This document shows positions 22,591 to 34,195 of a stretch of DNA of 64,000 nucleotides, piece after piece (the stretch's first letter is position 1; every line of letters begins with the position of its first letter). Location of the stretch: contig NC_135206.1 in assembly GCF_050948175.1 (NCBI RefSeq), positions 2,385,670-2,449,669 of the forward strand. Direction: 5' to 3'. The position numbers and the translations under genes were made by a program. The stretch comes from Xylocopa sonorina. Its lineage: Eukaryota > Arthropoda > Insecta > Hymenoptera > Apidae. The notes beneath the pieces were generated by a model. It was not told the DNA's origin and did not search any database. It was given only the letters and a program-made list of their open reading frames with translations.

Positions 22591-23480
22591 TTAATTGGTG
22601 TTTGGCGAGCCAATGGAATTTTTATTGTATTTTATTTGTATTAATTGGTGTTTGGTAAGTCAGTGGAATATTTATTGTATTTTATTTGTATTAATTGGTG
22701 TTTGGCGAGCCAGTCGAATTTTTATTGTATTTTATTTGTATTAATTGGTGTTTGGTAAGTCAGTGGAATATTTATTGTATTTTATTTGTATTAATTGGTG
22801 TTTGGCGAGCCAGTCGAATTTTTATTGTATTTTATTTGTATTAATTGGTGTTTGGTAAGTCAGTGGAATATTTATTGTATTTATTTTATTTGTATTAATC
22901 TACGAGCACTGAAATGAAAATTTTATGTCGTTGACTGTCTTGAGAATTAAGAAATTTATTTATTTATTATATTTTGTTTCTTTTAAATGGTGTTTGGTGA
23001 GTCAATGGAATTTTTATTGTACTTATTTTATTTGTATTAATCTACGAGCACTGAAATGAGAATATTATGTCGTTGACTGTCTCGAGAATTAAGAAATTTA
23101 TTTATTTATTATATTTATTTATATTTATTGGTATTTGGGGAACCAGTGGAGTTTTTATTGTATTTTATTTATATTAATTGGTGTTTGTCGAGTCAGTGGA
23201 ATTTTTATTGTATTTATTTTATTTGTATTAATCTACGAGCACTGAAATGAAAATTTTATGTCGTTGACTGTCTTGAGAATTAAGAAATTTATTTATTTAT
23301 TATATTTTGTTTATTTTAATTGATGTTTGGTGAGTCAATGGAATTTTTATTGTATTTATTTTATTTGTATTAATCTACGAGCACTGAAATGAAAATTTTA
23401 CGTCGTTGATTGTCTGGAGAATTAAGAAATTTAGTATATTTTGTTTATATTAATTGGTGTTTGGTGAGCCAATGGAATAA
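22591..23480 (+). repeat. 50-bp repeat as 100-bp dimers, then 142/191-bp units
   Basis: TTAATTGGTGTTTGG starts at 22591, 22641, 22691, 22741, 22791 and 22841, exactly 50 bp apart. Units alternate GCGAGCCAGT and GTAAGTCAGT versions, making a 100-bp dimer. The array then passes into longer units with TCTACGAGCACTGAAATGA at 22899, 23041, 23232 and 23374, spaced 142, 191 and 142 bp. Isolated 50-bp units continue to about 23530 and again at 23995-24150. Confidence 0.95.
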
Positions 23481-23529
23481 TTATTGTGTTTTATTTGTAT
23501 TAATTGGTGTTTGGAGAGCTAGTGAAATT

Positions 23530-24190
23530 TTTAATGGAATTCATAGCATAAATTCTTTTATTCCAAAATTGAAGCAATGTGGTAATTATTTGGGTTTGCA
23601 AATGTGAGATTGCATGTTTTGTTTTTTAATTATTTGGCTTTGCAAATTTAATATTTTATTTGCGATTGCAAAAGTAAATTTGCAAGTTTTGCTTTTAAAT
23701 TATTTGGGTTTTTCAAATTAAACTTGCAAGTTTTGCATCCAAATTATTTGGTTTTGCAAAAGTAAGCTTGCCAGTTTTGTTTTTAAATTATTTGGGTTTG
23801 CAAAACTGAGCTTGCAATTTTTCCATTCAAATTCAATATCAATCCTTTGCTCGTAATATAAATTATTTCGTTGCAAACTGAGACAACGTTGTAATTATTT
23901 AAATTTGTAAAATTGGGCTTGAAATTTATCCATTCAAACTCAATATCAAGCCTCTGCACTTGATAGCTTTTGCAGAGGAATTAAGATTTGGTTTATTATA
24001 TTTTGTTTATATTAATTGGTGTTTGGTGAGCCAATGGAATATTTATTGTGTTTTATTTACATTAATTGGTGTTTGGTGAGCCAATGGAATATTTATTGTG
24101 TTTTATTTGTATTAATTGGTGTTTGGAGAGCCAGTGGAATTTTTATTGCTTGCTTTTATTAGTATTATTTTATTATTATTATTTTATTGC
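23530..24190 (+). repeat. 23-bp family, locus 4, interleaved with 50-bp family units
   Basis: Linker and TTTGGGTTTGCAAA units at 23540-23960 lie between two sets of 50-bp TTAATTGGTGTTTGG units (ending near 23530 and resuming at 23995). Two unrelated satellite families are thus interdigitated, consistent with insertion of one into the other. Confidence 0.8.
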
Positions 24191-24840
24191 TTTTGTTGGA
24201 ATTTTTAGTGCTTTGTGGAGGCAATAATGTGAGAAAAGGTGTCTCTTTAATTTTTTGGGGTGCCATTGTTCGATTTGTTTCTTCTTCTTTTTCAGTTCTT
24301 TTCATTAAAATGAGCGAGAATAGTGTTTATTGTGGATGAGTAGAAAGTTGATGGCATGTTAATTTTTTAATAGTTGATTAGTTGAATAACTAATTCCATT
24401 CCTGAAATTTACTTTTGCAAGATTTTCAAATATAAAATTGGTTGATTAAAAATTCGAGTTGAATTTTTTTGGTAATTTTTCAATAGTTGAATTTTACTTC
24501 TGAAATTTAATTTTGCACGACTCTCAGATATAAAATTCGAGTTGAATTTCTTTTTTCATTTCTCAATAGTTCAATAAATTAAATACCTAAATACCTAATT
24601 TCACTTCTGAAATTTACTTTCGCAAGGTTAAGAAATATAAAATTGGTCGATTAAAAATTCAAGTTGGGATTGTGGAAAACTATGGCGACTCAGAGTCACT
24701 TTTCGTAAATAAAAACTCATCAAAATTCTTTAATCATTCAATATTAAGTATTAAAACAAAATAAGAACTGCTAAGACCAAATCTTCCACTTTTCGCGTGC
24801 CACAAATAAATAATAACAGAATAAAAAATATCTCAAGATT
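24191..24840. other. AT-rich spacer with short recurring phrases
   Basis: AT-rich sequence with AAAATTCGAGTTGAATTT-like phrases near 24450, 24530 and 24655, probably a very decayed repeat. No gene or RNA is supported. Confidence 0.4.
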
Positions 24841-25500
24841 TCTCGTTGGCCAAAATACGAGTATTCAGCTGTTTAAAAAATTTTCTGTACCTTAAATTGA
24901 ACTTGAATCCAGAAGAAAGCAAAAAAACCACAACCACCAATGAAAACCAGTTGTACTGCTTTAATGGCGACAGATCGAAGCGACATCTGCATCTTTCTCT
25001 CAAATCTGACGAATTAAGTCGCATTATACAAATCTCAGCTAGTTTATTCGATGATAGAAGCAGTTTCAGTGCGACTTGTGCAGTTCCAATTACCTCGTTG
25101 CTTGGTAATTACAATGAGCGACAAACCAGCCTCGACGTGGGCCATAAAATCGGTGATAAAATCGCGAAATACCCTCTGGAAGTGTCCTTTTTGCCAGCCA
25201 TTTCACGGAACAGACGAAACGGGAAGGGACGCAGGGATTTTTGGACCGCGGCCAGCGCAGAAGAGCTCGCGAAACTAATGACGAGACGAACTCAAAACAA
25301 CAGAGGCATTATGGCCATTAAAATCGTTGGATCCCCTGTGCTCCCTTTCGAAACTAACTCTGTCCAGGCTTTAAACCTCGCCACTGGACCGCGAAGCGAC
25401 AATTTTACTGGCGTAATAAAACTCCGCGAACTGCGCAGCTAAGAACCGATGCGTCGTTAATGGCTCGCGTTTCCGTCCACGATGGACGTTCCCTGCAACT
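24841..25500 (+). other. Unique island with a 198-codon open frame lacking an ATG start
   Basis: This is the longest non-repetitive open stretch in the window (24846-25442). It begins at TTG, and the first in-frame ATG is near residue 143, so an unspliced full-length product is unlikely; an internal exon is possible. The translation is basic, with no hydrophobic segment, coiled coil or family signature I recognise. Another frame (25051-25278) is also open. The right edge, with TTCCGTCCACGATGGACGTT, is copied into the 166-bp array that follows. Confidence 0.3.
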
Positions 25501-27125
25501 TTTCTTTCTTTTTCATCAGTGGTTTATCTGTTTTTTTTTTTTTTTTAATAGAATTTGACGAATGTATGCCACGAATTTTATTTTAATTTGTTTGCGAGGA
25601 TTATTTTGTGGGCCACGTTGCTGTCCAGGATGGACGTTCCATGCAACTTTTCTTTCTTTCATTTCTTTTTTCATCAGTTATTTGTTATTTTTTCTTTTAT
25701 AGAAGATTTTTTTGATTTTTTGACGAATTTATGCCACGAATTTTATTTTAATTTGTTTGCAAGGATTATTTTATGGGTCGCGTTTCCGTCCACGATGGAC
25801 GTTCCCTGCAACTTTTCTTTCTTTCGTTTTTTTTCTTTTTCATAAGTGGTTTATCTGTTTTTTTTTTTTTTTTTTTTAATAGAATTTGACGAATGTATGC
25901 CACGAATTTTATTTTAATTTGTTTGCGAGGATTACTTTGTGGACGACGTTGTTGTTGAGTATGGACGTTCTCTGGAACTTTTCTTTCTTTCATTTTTTTT
26001 TTTCATCAGTTGTTTATTTGTTTTTTTTTAGATAGAAGAGTTTTTGATTTTTTGACGAATTTATGCCACGAATTTTATTATAATTAGCTGCGAGGATTTT
26101 CTTTCTTTTTTTTTTGTGTCATCTTGCTTTATTTGTTTTTTTTTTTAATAGAAGATTTTTTTTATTTTCTGACGTGTGTCACGAATTTTATTTTAATTTG
26201 TTAGCAATTATTTGAGTATTATTTTGTGGGCCACGTTGCTGTTGAAGATGGGCGTTCGCTGAAATATTTCTTTCTTTGGTTTTTTTGTTTTTTTTTTATT
26301 AGAAGATTTTTTTATTTATTTGTTTTTTCTTTTAATAGAAGACTTTTTGATTTTTTGACGAATTTGTGACACGAATTTTATTCCATTTGCTTGCGAGGAT
26401 TATTTTGTGGGCCATGTTGCTGTCCAGGATGGACGTTCCCTGCAACTTTTCTTTCTTTCGTTTTTTTTCTTTTTCATCAGTGGTTTATCTGTTTTTTTTT
26501 TTTTTTTTTTTTAAATAGAATTTGACGAATTTATGCCACGAATTTTATTTTAATTTGTTGCGAGGATTACTTTGTGGACGACGTTGTTGTCGAGGATGAA
26601 TGTTCTCTGAAACTTTTCTTTCTTTCCTTTTTCTATGCATCGTGGTTTATTTATTTTTTTTTTAATAGAGGATTTTTTTATTTATTTGTTTTTTTTTTAG
26701 TAGAAGATTTTTTAATTTTTTGACGAATTTATGCCACGAATTTTATTATAATTAGCTGCGAGGATTTTCTTTCTTTTTTTTGTGTCATCTTGCTTTATTT
26801 GTTTTTTTTTTTTTAATAGAAGATTTTTTTTATTTTCTGACGTGTGTCACGAATTTTATTTTAATTTGTTAGCAATTATTTGAGTATTATTTTGTGGACC
26901 ATGTTGCTGTTGAGGATGGACGTTTGCTGAAACTTTTCTTTCTTTCATTTTTCTTTTTTCATCCGTGATTTATTTGTTCTTTTTTTCTAGATAGAAGAGT
27001 TTTGAATTTTTTGACGAATTTATGCCACTAATTTTATTTTAATTTGTTTGCGAGGATTATTTTGTGAGCCACGTTACTGTTGAGGATGGACGTTCTCTGA
27101 AACTTTTCTTTCTTTCATTCTCTTC
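25501..27125 (+). repeat. 166-bp satellite array
   Basis: Units contain TTTGACGAATTTATGCCACG, AATTTTATTTTAATTTGTTT, GAGGATTATTTTGTGGGCC, a GATGGACGTTC motif, CTTTTCTTTCTTTC and a long T run. The TGCCACGA landmark is at 25567, 25732, 25898 and 26064 (periods 165, 166, 166), then at 26534 and 26732 with shorter, partly deleted units between. Parts of the 25898-26150 block recur about 635-670 bp downstream, suggesting a four-unit higher-order level. A stray copy lies at 35222-35375. Confidence 0.93.
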
Positions 27126-27745
27126 GACTCTAGTATGAAAATACGAAACTAATTTCTAAAAACAACCCAATAGAATCACTCGAATTAATTATTTTAATCC
27201 TTGGAACACATTTTCATTCTTGTAAATAAATAATATCTTAATATATCGTTATTATATAATATATAACAATATTTTATAATAGCAATCTGGAATTTAGCAA
27301 AATTATTTAGTGAAATTTCCTTTTTGATCAAAAGAAAAAATAAAACTGCGACAAAACTGGTATAATATTTAAATATAAATACAAATTTCAATTTTAAAAA
27401 TCTGCACTTGCTCAGGACTTAATATCAGCCGCAATGGCGACTGAGAGTCGTCGCCTCTCGAAAGAACAGCCATAAATCGCCGTCATTTTTCGTCGAGTCA
27501 CAGACTCTGAATTAATTGCAGATTAACTTCGATAATCGTTAGCTTGGGTCAACATCGAACGATAGAAGTCGGATAAACGTGGTTCGTTTTTAATCTACAC
27601 TGACTCGACACTGTATTACTCCTGCGATACAACCAGCAAGCTTTTCTAATTAACTTCCGGCTCATAAATATTCATATCCACTGCACCTGCACGCGCCTCT
27701 GTATTACATCCCTCGAACCTAGAAAATTCTCCATTTTAAAGCCCA
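27126..27745. other. Unique spacer; AT-rich left, GC-richer right
   Basis: The left half is AT-rich and featureless. From about 27410 the sequence is GC-richer and unique, with a hairpin-capable GGCGAC...GTCGCC pair near 27437-27456. No open frame of interest. Confidence 0.4.
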
Positions 27746-27747
27746 TC

Positions 27748-27935
27748 TACGTTTGCCATTTGCTATTTTTTTTCTATTTATTTTTACTATTTTTACTATT
27801 TTCTACTTTTTTCTATTTATTTTTACTAATTTTACTATTTTCTACTTTTTTCTATTTTTTTTCTATTTACTTTTACTATTTTCTACTTTTTTTTTTACTA
27901 TTTTCTACTTTTTTTCTATTTTTTATTATTGTTTG
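27748..27935 (+). repeat. TTTTTACTATTTTCTA low-complexity repeat
   Basis: Pyrimidine/A sequence made of TTTTACTATTTTCTACTTTT units of 20-30 bp. Open frames across it are phenylalanine/tyrosine-rich by composition. Confidence 0.85.
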
Positions 27936-28340
27936 ACGTTATGGCGACTATTGTAGATGTAAAAAAAAATGAAGACATTTAAGAGCGTGGAATTATGGTA
28001 CTAATGTGCAGAAAGATGGCAAAAGGTGTCAATGTGTAACTAAATCAAATATCTATACAGTACAAAAAAAAATTGAAACTCTTTTATCAGAAAAAAACTT
28101 AAGTCACTTTCCAAACAAGTCAATATGGATGAAGAGAGGAACCAAAACGAAGAGGGTGGCTCTGACTGCAGCCAGACACTTGTTTTAATTCGAGACACAA
28201 TTTTTTCTCAGAAAAATTGAAAGAAGACCACACGAAGAATTTTTTCGCAACAATAAGTACAAGAGTTATTCACAACCTCAATTATACCACTTGCTATGTT
28301 TGCAACGACCTATCTCGAGGCATGAACTACCTTCAAACAA
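27936..28340 (+). pseudogene. Possible decayed transposase-like coding fragment
   Basis: Unlike its flanks, this stretch is unique and its translation looks protein-like. One frame reads ERGIMVLMCRKMAKGVNV. After an apparent frameshift, another reads TKSNIYTVQKKIETLLSEKN and continues to residues ending RVALTAARHLF, followed by a stop. The order 'gvxv-sKSxIYtVqkkie' resembles the helix-turn-helix N-terminal region of insect DDE transposases, which is family-level resemblance only. Stops and shifts mean it cannot make a full protein. It could equally be chance. It borders the 31-bp array. Confidence 0.25.
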
Positions 28341-28344
28341 TTGT

Positions 28345-29850
28345 GTTGAACTATATAATTGGTAAAGAAAATGCTGTGAAGCTACATATTTACTAAAAAA
28401 AAAAAAATTGTGTGAAGCTACATAGCCAGTAAAGAAAATTCTGTGGAGCTATATAATTATTAAAGAAAATTCTGTGAAGCTATATATTTACTAAAAAAAA
28501 AAATTGTGTGAAGCTACATAGCCAGTAAAGAAAATTCTGTGGAGCTATATAATTATTAAAGAAAATTCTGTGGAGCTAAAATATTAGTAAACAAAATTAT
28601 GTGGATCTATATAATTAGTAAAGAAAATTCTGTGAAGCTACACATTTACTAAAAAAAAAATTGTGTGAAGCTACATAGCCAGTAAAGAAAATTCTGTGGA
28701 GCTATATAATTATTAAAGAAAATTCTGTGAAGCTATATATTTACTAAAAAAAAAATTGTGTGAAGCTACATAGCCAGTAAAGAAAATTCTGTGGAGCTAT
28801 ATAATTATTAAAGAAAATTCTGTGAAGCTATATATTTACTAAAAAAAAAAAATTGTGTGAAGCTACATAGCCAGTAAAGAAAATTCTGTGGAGCTATATA
28901 ATTATTAAAGAAAATTCTGTGGAGCTAAAATATTAGTAAACAAAATTATGTGGATCTATATAATTAGTAAAGAAAATTCTGTGAAGCTACACATTTACTA
29001 AAAAAAAAATTGTGTGAAGCTACATAGTTAGTAAAGAAAATTCTGTAGAGTTAAAATATTATTAAAGAAAATTTTGTGGAGCTATATAATTAGTAAAGAA
29101 AATTCTATGGAGCTAAAATATAAGTAAACAAAATTATGTGGATCTATATAATTAGTAAAGAAAATTCTGTGAAGCTACATATTTACTAAAAAAAAAAAAT
29201 TGTGTGAAGCTACATAGTTAGTAAAGAAAATTCTGTAGAGTTAAAATATTATTAAAGAAAATTCTATGGAGCTAAAATATAAGTAAACAAAATTATGTGG
29301 ATCTATATAATTAGTAAAGAAAATTCTGTGAAGCTACATATTTACTAAAAAAAAAAAATTGTGTGAAGCTACATAGTTAGTAAAGAAAATTCTGTAGAGT
29401 TAAAATATTATTAAAGAAAATTTTGTGGAGCTATATAATTAGTAAAGAAAATTCTATGGAGCTAAAATATTAGTAAAGAAAATTATATGAAGCTACATAA
29501 TTACTAAAAAAAATTGTGTGAAGCTACATATTTACTAAAAAAAAAAATGGTGTGAAGCTACATAGTTAGTAAAGAAAATTCTATGGAGCTCTATAATTAT
29601 TAAAGAAAATTCTGTGGAGCTAAAGTATTTAATAAATAAAATTCTGGGAAGCTAAAATATTAGTACATAAAATTCTGTGGAGCTAAAATATTTAATAAAG
29701 AAAATTCTATGGACCTATATATCTAGTAAAGAAATTTCTATGGAGCGATATAATTATTATAGTAAAGAAATTTCTGTGAAACTATATAACTAGCAAAAGT
29801 GTATAATTACTAAATAAAATTCAGAGCTACATAACAACTAAAAAAACCTA
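28345..29850 (+). repeat. 31-bp satellite, locus 1, with ~96-bp higher-order repeat
   Basis: The monomer, near AGTAAAGAAAATTCTGTGGA then GCTATATAATT, is about 31 bp. Three monomers, one with an A8-A12 run and GTGTGAAGCTACATAGCCAG, form a 95-96-bp unit; the CATAGCCAGT tag is at 28421, 28517, 28674, 28769 and 28865. Towards 29700 the copies decay and pass into C/A-rich sequence. A second, more diverged array is at 42400-43360. Confidence 0.95.
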
Positions 29851-30061
29851 TATAAATCTGCCTAATTCCAAAACCCAAAACCATCTCACAACCCCAACTA
29901 CACAACTCACTACATCTCCATCAACTTCCTCCAGCAAATTCACATCTTCAAACACAAAAACACCATCAACTAGTCTAACCCAGTAAAAAGTATACCCAGC
30001 GATCACAGAAGCTCGCAACAACATTTAAGCCAACTCTCTTGTCACCTACAATTCTTTCTCA
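29851..30061. other. C/A-rich spacer
   Basis: The + strand becomes C- and A-rich and G-poor, with many CCA and AAC words and no tandem period. A similar C/A-rich tail follows the second 31-bp array at 43360-43600. Confidence 0.5.
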
Positions 30062-31095
30062 CATTGTTCTAGCAATTATAATCAGATATCTGAGATGCTG
30101 GTGTCTCAAATTCTAGAAATTATAATTTGTTATCTAAAATGGTGGTGTCTCAAATTCTAGCAATTATAATCAGTTATCTAAAATAGTGGTGTCTCAAATT
30201 CTAGCAATTATAATTTGTTGTGTTATAAGATGGTGGTGTCTCAAATTCTAGCAATTACAATTTGTTGTGTTATAAGATGGTGGTGTCTCAAATTCTAGCA
30301 ATTGTAATTTGTTATCTAAGATAGTGGTGTCTCAAATTTTAGCAATTATAATTTGTTATCTAAGATGGTGGTGTCTCAAATTCTAGCAATTATAATCAGT
30401 TATCTAAAATAGTGGTGTCTCAAATTCTAGCAATTATAATCAGATATCTAAGATATTGGTGTCTCAAATTCTAGCAATTATAATCAGTTATTTAAAATAG
30501 TGGTGTCTCAAATTCTAGCAATTGTAATCAGTTATCTAAAATAGTAGTGTCTGAAATTCTAGCAATTATAATTTGTTGTGTTATAAGATGTTGGTGTCTC
30601 AAATTCTAGCAATTATAATCAGTTATCTAAAATAGTGGTGTCCCAAATTCTAGCAATTATAATTTGTTGTGTTATGAGATGGTGGTGTCTCAAATTCTAG
30701 CAATTATAATCAGATATCTAAGATGTTGGTGTCCCAATTTCTAGCAATTACAATCAGTTATCTAAAATAGTGGTGTCTCAAATTCTAGCAATTATAATCA
30801 GTTATCTAAGATAGTGGTGTCTCAAATTCTAGCAATTGTAATCAGTTATCTAAAATAGTGGTGTCTCAAATTCTAGCAATTATAATTTGTTATCCAAGAT
30901 GGTGGTGTCTCAAATTCTAGCAATTACAATTTGTTGTGTTATAAGATGGTGGTGCCTCAAATTCTAGCAATTACAATTTGTTGTGTTATAAGATGGTGGT
31001 GTCTCAAATTCTAGCAATAATAATCAGTTATCTAAAATAGTGGTGTCTCAAATTCTAGCAATTACAATCAGTTATCTAAAATAGTGTAGTCTCAA
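30062..31095 (+). repeat. 44-bp satellite array, about 23 copies
   Basis: The unit reads GGTGTCTCAAATTCTAGCAA then TTATAATCAGTTATCTAAAA and TAGT, 44 bp in all. A variant replaces the second half with TTTGTTGTGTTATAAGATG and is 2-3 bp longer. The GTGTCTCAAATTCTAGCAA half is far more conserved than the other half across the array. Confidence 0.95.
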
Positions 31096-31915
31096 AGGAA
31101 TAAAAAAGAAACATTGGTCCAGCTTGCCAAACATTCTTAAGCCTCTCAAAGCCCCTCTTTTCGAGCAAACGACTCTTTCCGTGGCTTGGTTGGGGCAAGA
31201 AAGAAAGATGGCGCAGGTGAAACCTGAAAAACAGCTTCAATTTACAGTCCAGACGACTTTCTATCCTCCACTGGCGAAATTAACGATGATAATTAGCCAG
31301 TAGCGAGAGCAGTCAGCTTTCTCTGCCTCTTACACCCTCGTTTTTGCTGTTTTTTTACTTCCTCGCTCGTTGAGCACTGTGTTTTGCTTTCGTTGCTGGC
31401 GTTTTTCCATCTCTCGCCTCGCGTCACGTGTTCGTTTTCATCATGGCGCCTGAAAACAGCTCCCAAAGCGAATTCTAGACCCGTCGAGGGTTACTAGACG
31501 AGGCTCTAGTGTTTGTAGCGTCGAGGGTGAAGGCTATTTTCAACAACTGAACCTGTAACTCGATACACGTGCTACGTGATGAGTTCTGCGAGTTTTGTGC
31601 AAGAGTTTGAGCATCTTCTCGTGGGAGTTCGTTGGTTTTGCTTGGTGCAATACGCGTAGTTGTTTAGTTTGGTAATTAATTGGTATCTGATGTGGTAGTA
31701 ATTGTTGTGGTTCTTTTGTTTTATGATTGTATTTTTGCTGTTGATGGACTTTTCAGTTGTGAATTGAGAGGGATTTTCGAGGTGGTTGTGTTTTGAGAAT
31801 TGATGCGGAGGAGAGTGAGAATTGTTTGGAGTTGTTGATGTGGGATTGAAGGGTTTGTGATTTGAGGTTGATGTGGGATATTTTGTGTTTGAGAGATTTG
31901 AGATTTGGAGTTGTG
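31096..31915. other. Unique GC-richer island with two CACGTG boxes
   Basis: One of the longer unique stretches. CACGTG, the canonical E-box bound by bHLH factors, is at 31425-31430 and 31566-31571. ATGGCGCAGG and ATGGCGCCTG occur near 31208 and 31444, each followed by a short frame. From about 31740 it becomes GT-rich. No exon can be named, but promoter or enhancer content is plausible. Confidence 0.4.
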
Positions 31916-34195
31916 AATGTGAGCTTGCTAGTTTTGGATTTAAATTGTTTAGGTTTGCAAATTTAACTTATTTGGCTTTGCAAACTTAACTTATTTAGCT
32001 TTGCAAAAGTAAGTTTGCAAATTTTGCTTTTAAATTATTTAGGTCTGCAAAAGTAAGTTTGCAAGCTTATGCTTTTAAATTATTTAGCTTTGCAAATTTA
32101 ACTTATTTTGGTTTGCAAATTTAAGTTATTTGGGTTTGCAAATTTAACTTTCTTGGCTTTGTAAATTTAATTTATTTGGGTTTACAAATTTAAATTACTT
32201 AGGTTTGCAAATTTAACTTATTTGGGTTTGCAAATTTAACTTATTTGGCTTTGTAAATTTAACTTATTTGGGTTTGCAAAAGTAAGGTTGCAAGCTTATG
32301 CTTTTAAATTATTTAGGTTTGTAAATTTCACTTATATGGCTTTGCAAATTTAATTTATTTAGGTTTACAAAAATAAGTTTGCAAGTTTTGCTTTTAAATT
32401 ATTTAGGTTTGCAAATTTAACTTATTTGGCTTTGCAAACTTAACTTATTTAGCTTTGCAAAAGTAAGTTTGCAAATTTTGCTTTTAAATTATTTAGGTCT
32501 GCAAAAGTAAGTTTGCAAGCTTATGCTTTTAAATTATTTAGCTTTGCAAATTTAACTTATATGGGTTTGCAAATTTAAGTTATTTGGGTTTGCAAATTTA
32601 ACTTTCTTGGCTTTGTAAATCTAACATTTTTGGGTTTACAAATTTAAATTATTTAGGTTTGCAAATTTAACTTATTTGGGTTTGCAAATTTAACTTATTT
32701 GGCTTTGTAAATTTAACTTATTTGGGTTTGCAAAAGTAAGGTTGCAAGTTTTGCTTTTAAATTATTTAGGTTTGCAAATTTAACTTATTTGGCTTTGCAA
32801 ACTTAACTTATTTAGCTTTGCAAAAGTAAGTTTGCAAATTTTGCTTTTAAATTATTTAGGTCTGCAAAAGTAAGTTTGCAAGCTTATGCTTTTAAATTAT
32901 TTAGCTTTGCAAATTTAACTTATATGGGTTTGCAAATTTAAGTTATTTGGGTTTGCAAATTTAACTTTCTTGGCTTTGTAAATCTAACATTTTTGGGTTT
33001 ACAAATTTAAATTATTTAGGTTTGCAAATTTAACTTATTTGGGTTTGCAAATTTAACTTATTTGGCTTTGTAAATTTAACTTATTTGGGTTTGCAAAAGT
33101 AAGGTTGCAAGTTTTGCTTTTAAATTATTTAGGTTTGCAAATTTAACTTATTTGGCTTTGCAAACTTAACTTATTTAGCTTTGCAAAAGTAAGTTTGCAA
33201 GTTTTGCTTTTAAATTAGTTTGGTTTGCAAAAGTAAGTTTGCAAGCTTATGCTTTTAAATTATTTAGGTTTGCAAATTTAACTTATTTGGGTTTGCAAAT
33301 TTAAGTTATTTGGATTTGCAAATTTAACTTATTTGGGTTTGCAAATTTAACTTATTTGGCTTTGTAAATTTAACTTATTTGGGTTTGCAAAAGTAAGGTT
33401 GCAAGCTTATGCTTTTAAATTATTTAGGTTTGTAAATTTCACTTATATGGCTTTGCAAATTTAATTTATTTAGGTTTACAAAAATAAGTTTGCAAGTTTT
33501 GCTTTTAAATTATTTAGGTTTGCAAATTTAACTTATTTGGCTTTGCAAATTTAACTTATTTAGCTTTGCAAAAGTAAGTTTGCAAGTTTTGCTTCTAAAT
33601 TATTTAGGTTTACAAAAGTAAGTTTGCAAGCTTATGCCTTTAAATTATTTAGGTTTGCAAATTTAACTTATTTGGGTTTGCAAAAGTAAGTTTGCAATTT
33701 TTTCTTTTCAATTATTTGGGTTTGCAAATGTAAGTTTGCAATTTTTCTTTTTAATTATTTAGGTTTGCAAAAGTAAGTTTGCAAGCTTATGCTTTTAAAT
33801 TATTTAGGTTTGCAAATTTAACTTATTTGGGTTTGCAAAAGTAAGTTTGCAATTTTTTCTTTTCAATTATTTGGGTTTGCAAATGTGAGTTTGTAATTTT
33901 TTCTTTTCAATTATTTGGGTTTGCAAATGTGAGTTTGCAATTTTTCTTTTTAATTATTTGGGTTTGTAAATGTGAGTTTGCAAGTTTTGTATTTGAATTA
34001 TTTGGATTTGCAAAAGTGAGCTTGGAAGTTTTGCAATTGAAATTCAATATTAAACCTTTGCACTTGTAAGTTTCGATATGGTGGCGATGAAAATAGTTAT
34101 CAGTTCGCAGCATAAATTCTTTCATTTCAAATTGAAGCAACGTGGCAATTATTTGCATTTGCAAAAGTAAGCTTGCAAGTTTTGCAATAGTATAA
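31916..34195 (+). repeat. 23-bp family array, locus 5 (main array), with 363-bp higher-order repeat
   Basis: About 95 units of 23 bp near TTATTTGGGTTTGCAAATTT then AAC, with AGTAAGTTTGCAAGCTTATG and TTTGCTTTTAAATTATTTAG variants. The landmark TTATTTGGCTTTGCAAACTT is at 31968, 32422, 32785 and 33148, with a related copy at 33533. Two successive intervals are exactly 363 bp; the flanking ones (454 and 385) carry extra or missing monomers. The right end (34020-34160) contains the family linker with a TTAAACCTTTGCACTTG motif. Confidence 0.95.

Noticed and set aside
24846..25442. 198-codon frame as a complete gene
   Set aside because: No in-frame ATG until about residue 143 and no recognised domain; kept only as an unexplained island.
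28345..31095. CRISPR-like repeat-spacer pattern in the 31-bp and 44-bp arrays
   Set aside because: Adjacent units are related along their full length with no unique spacers, no cas genes, and the DNA is eukaryotic in character.
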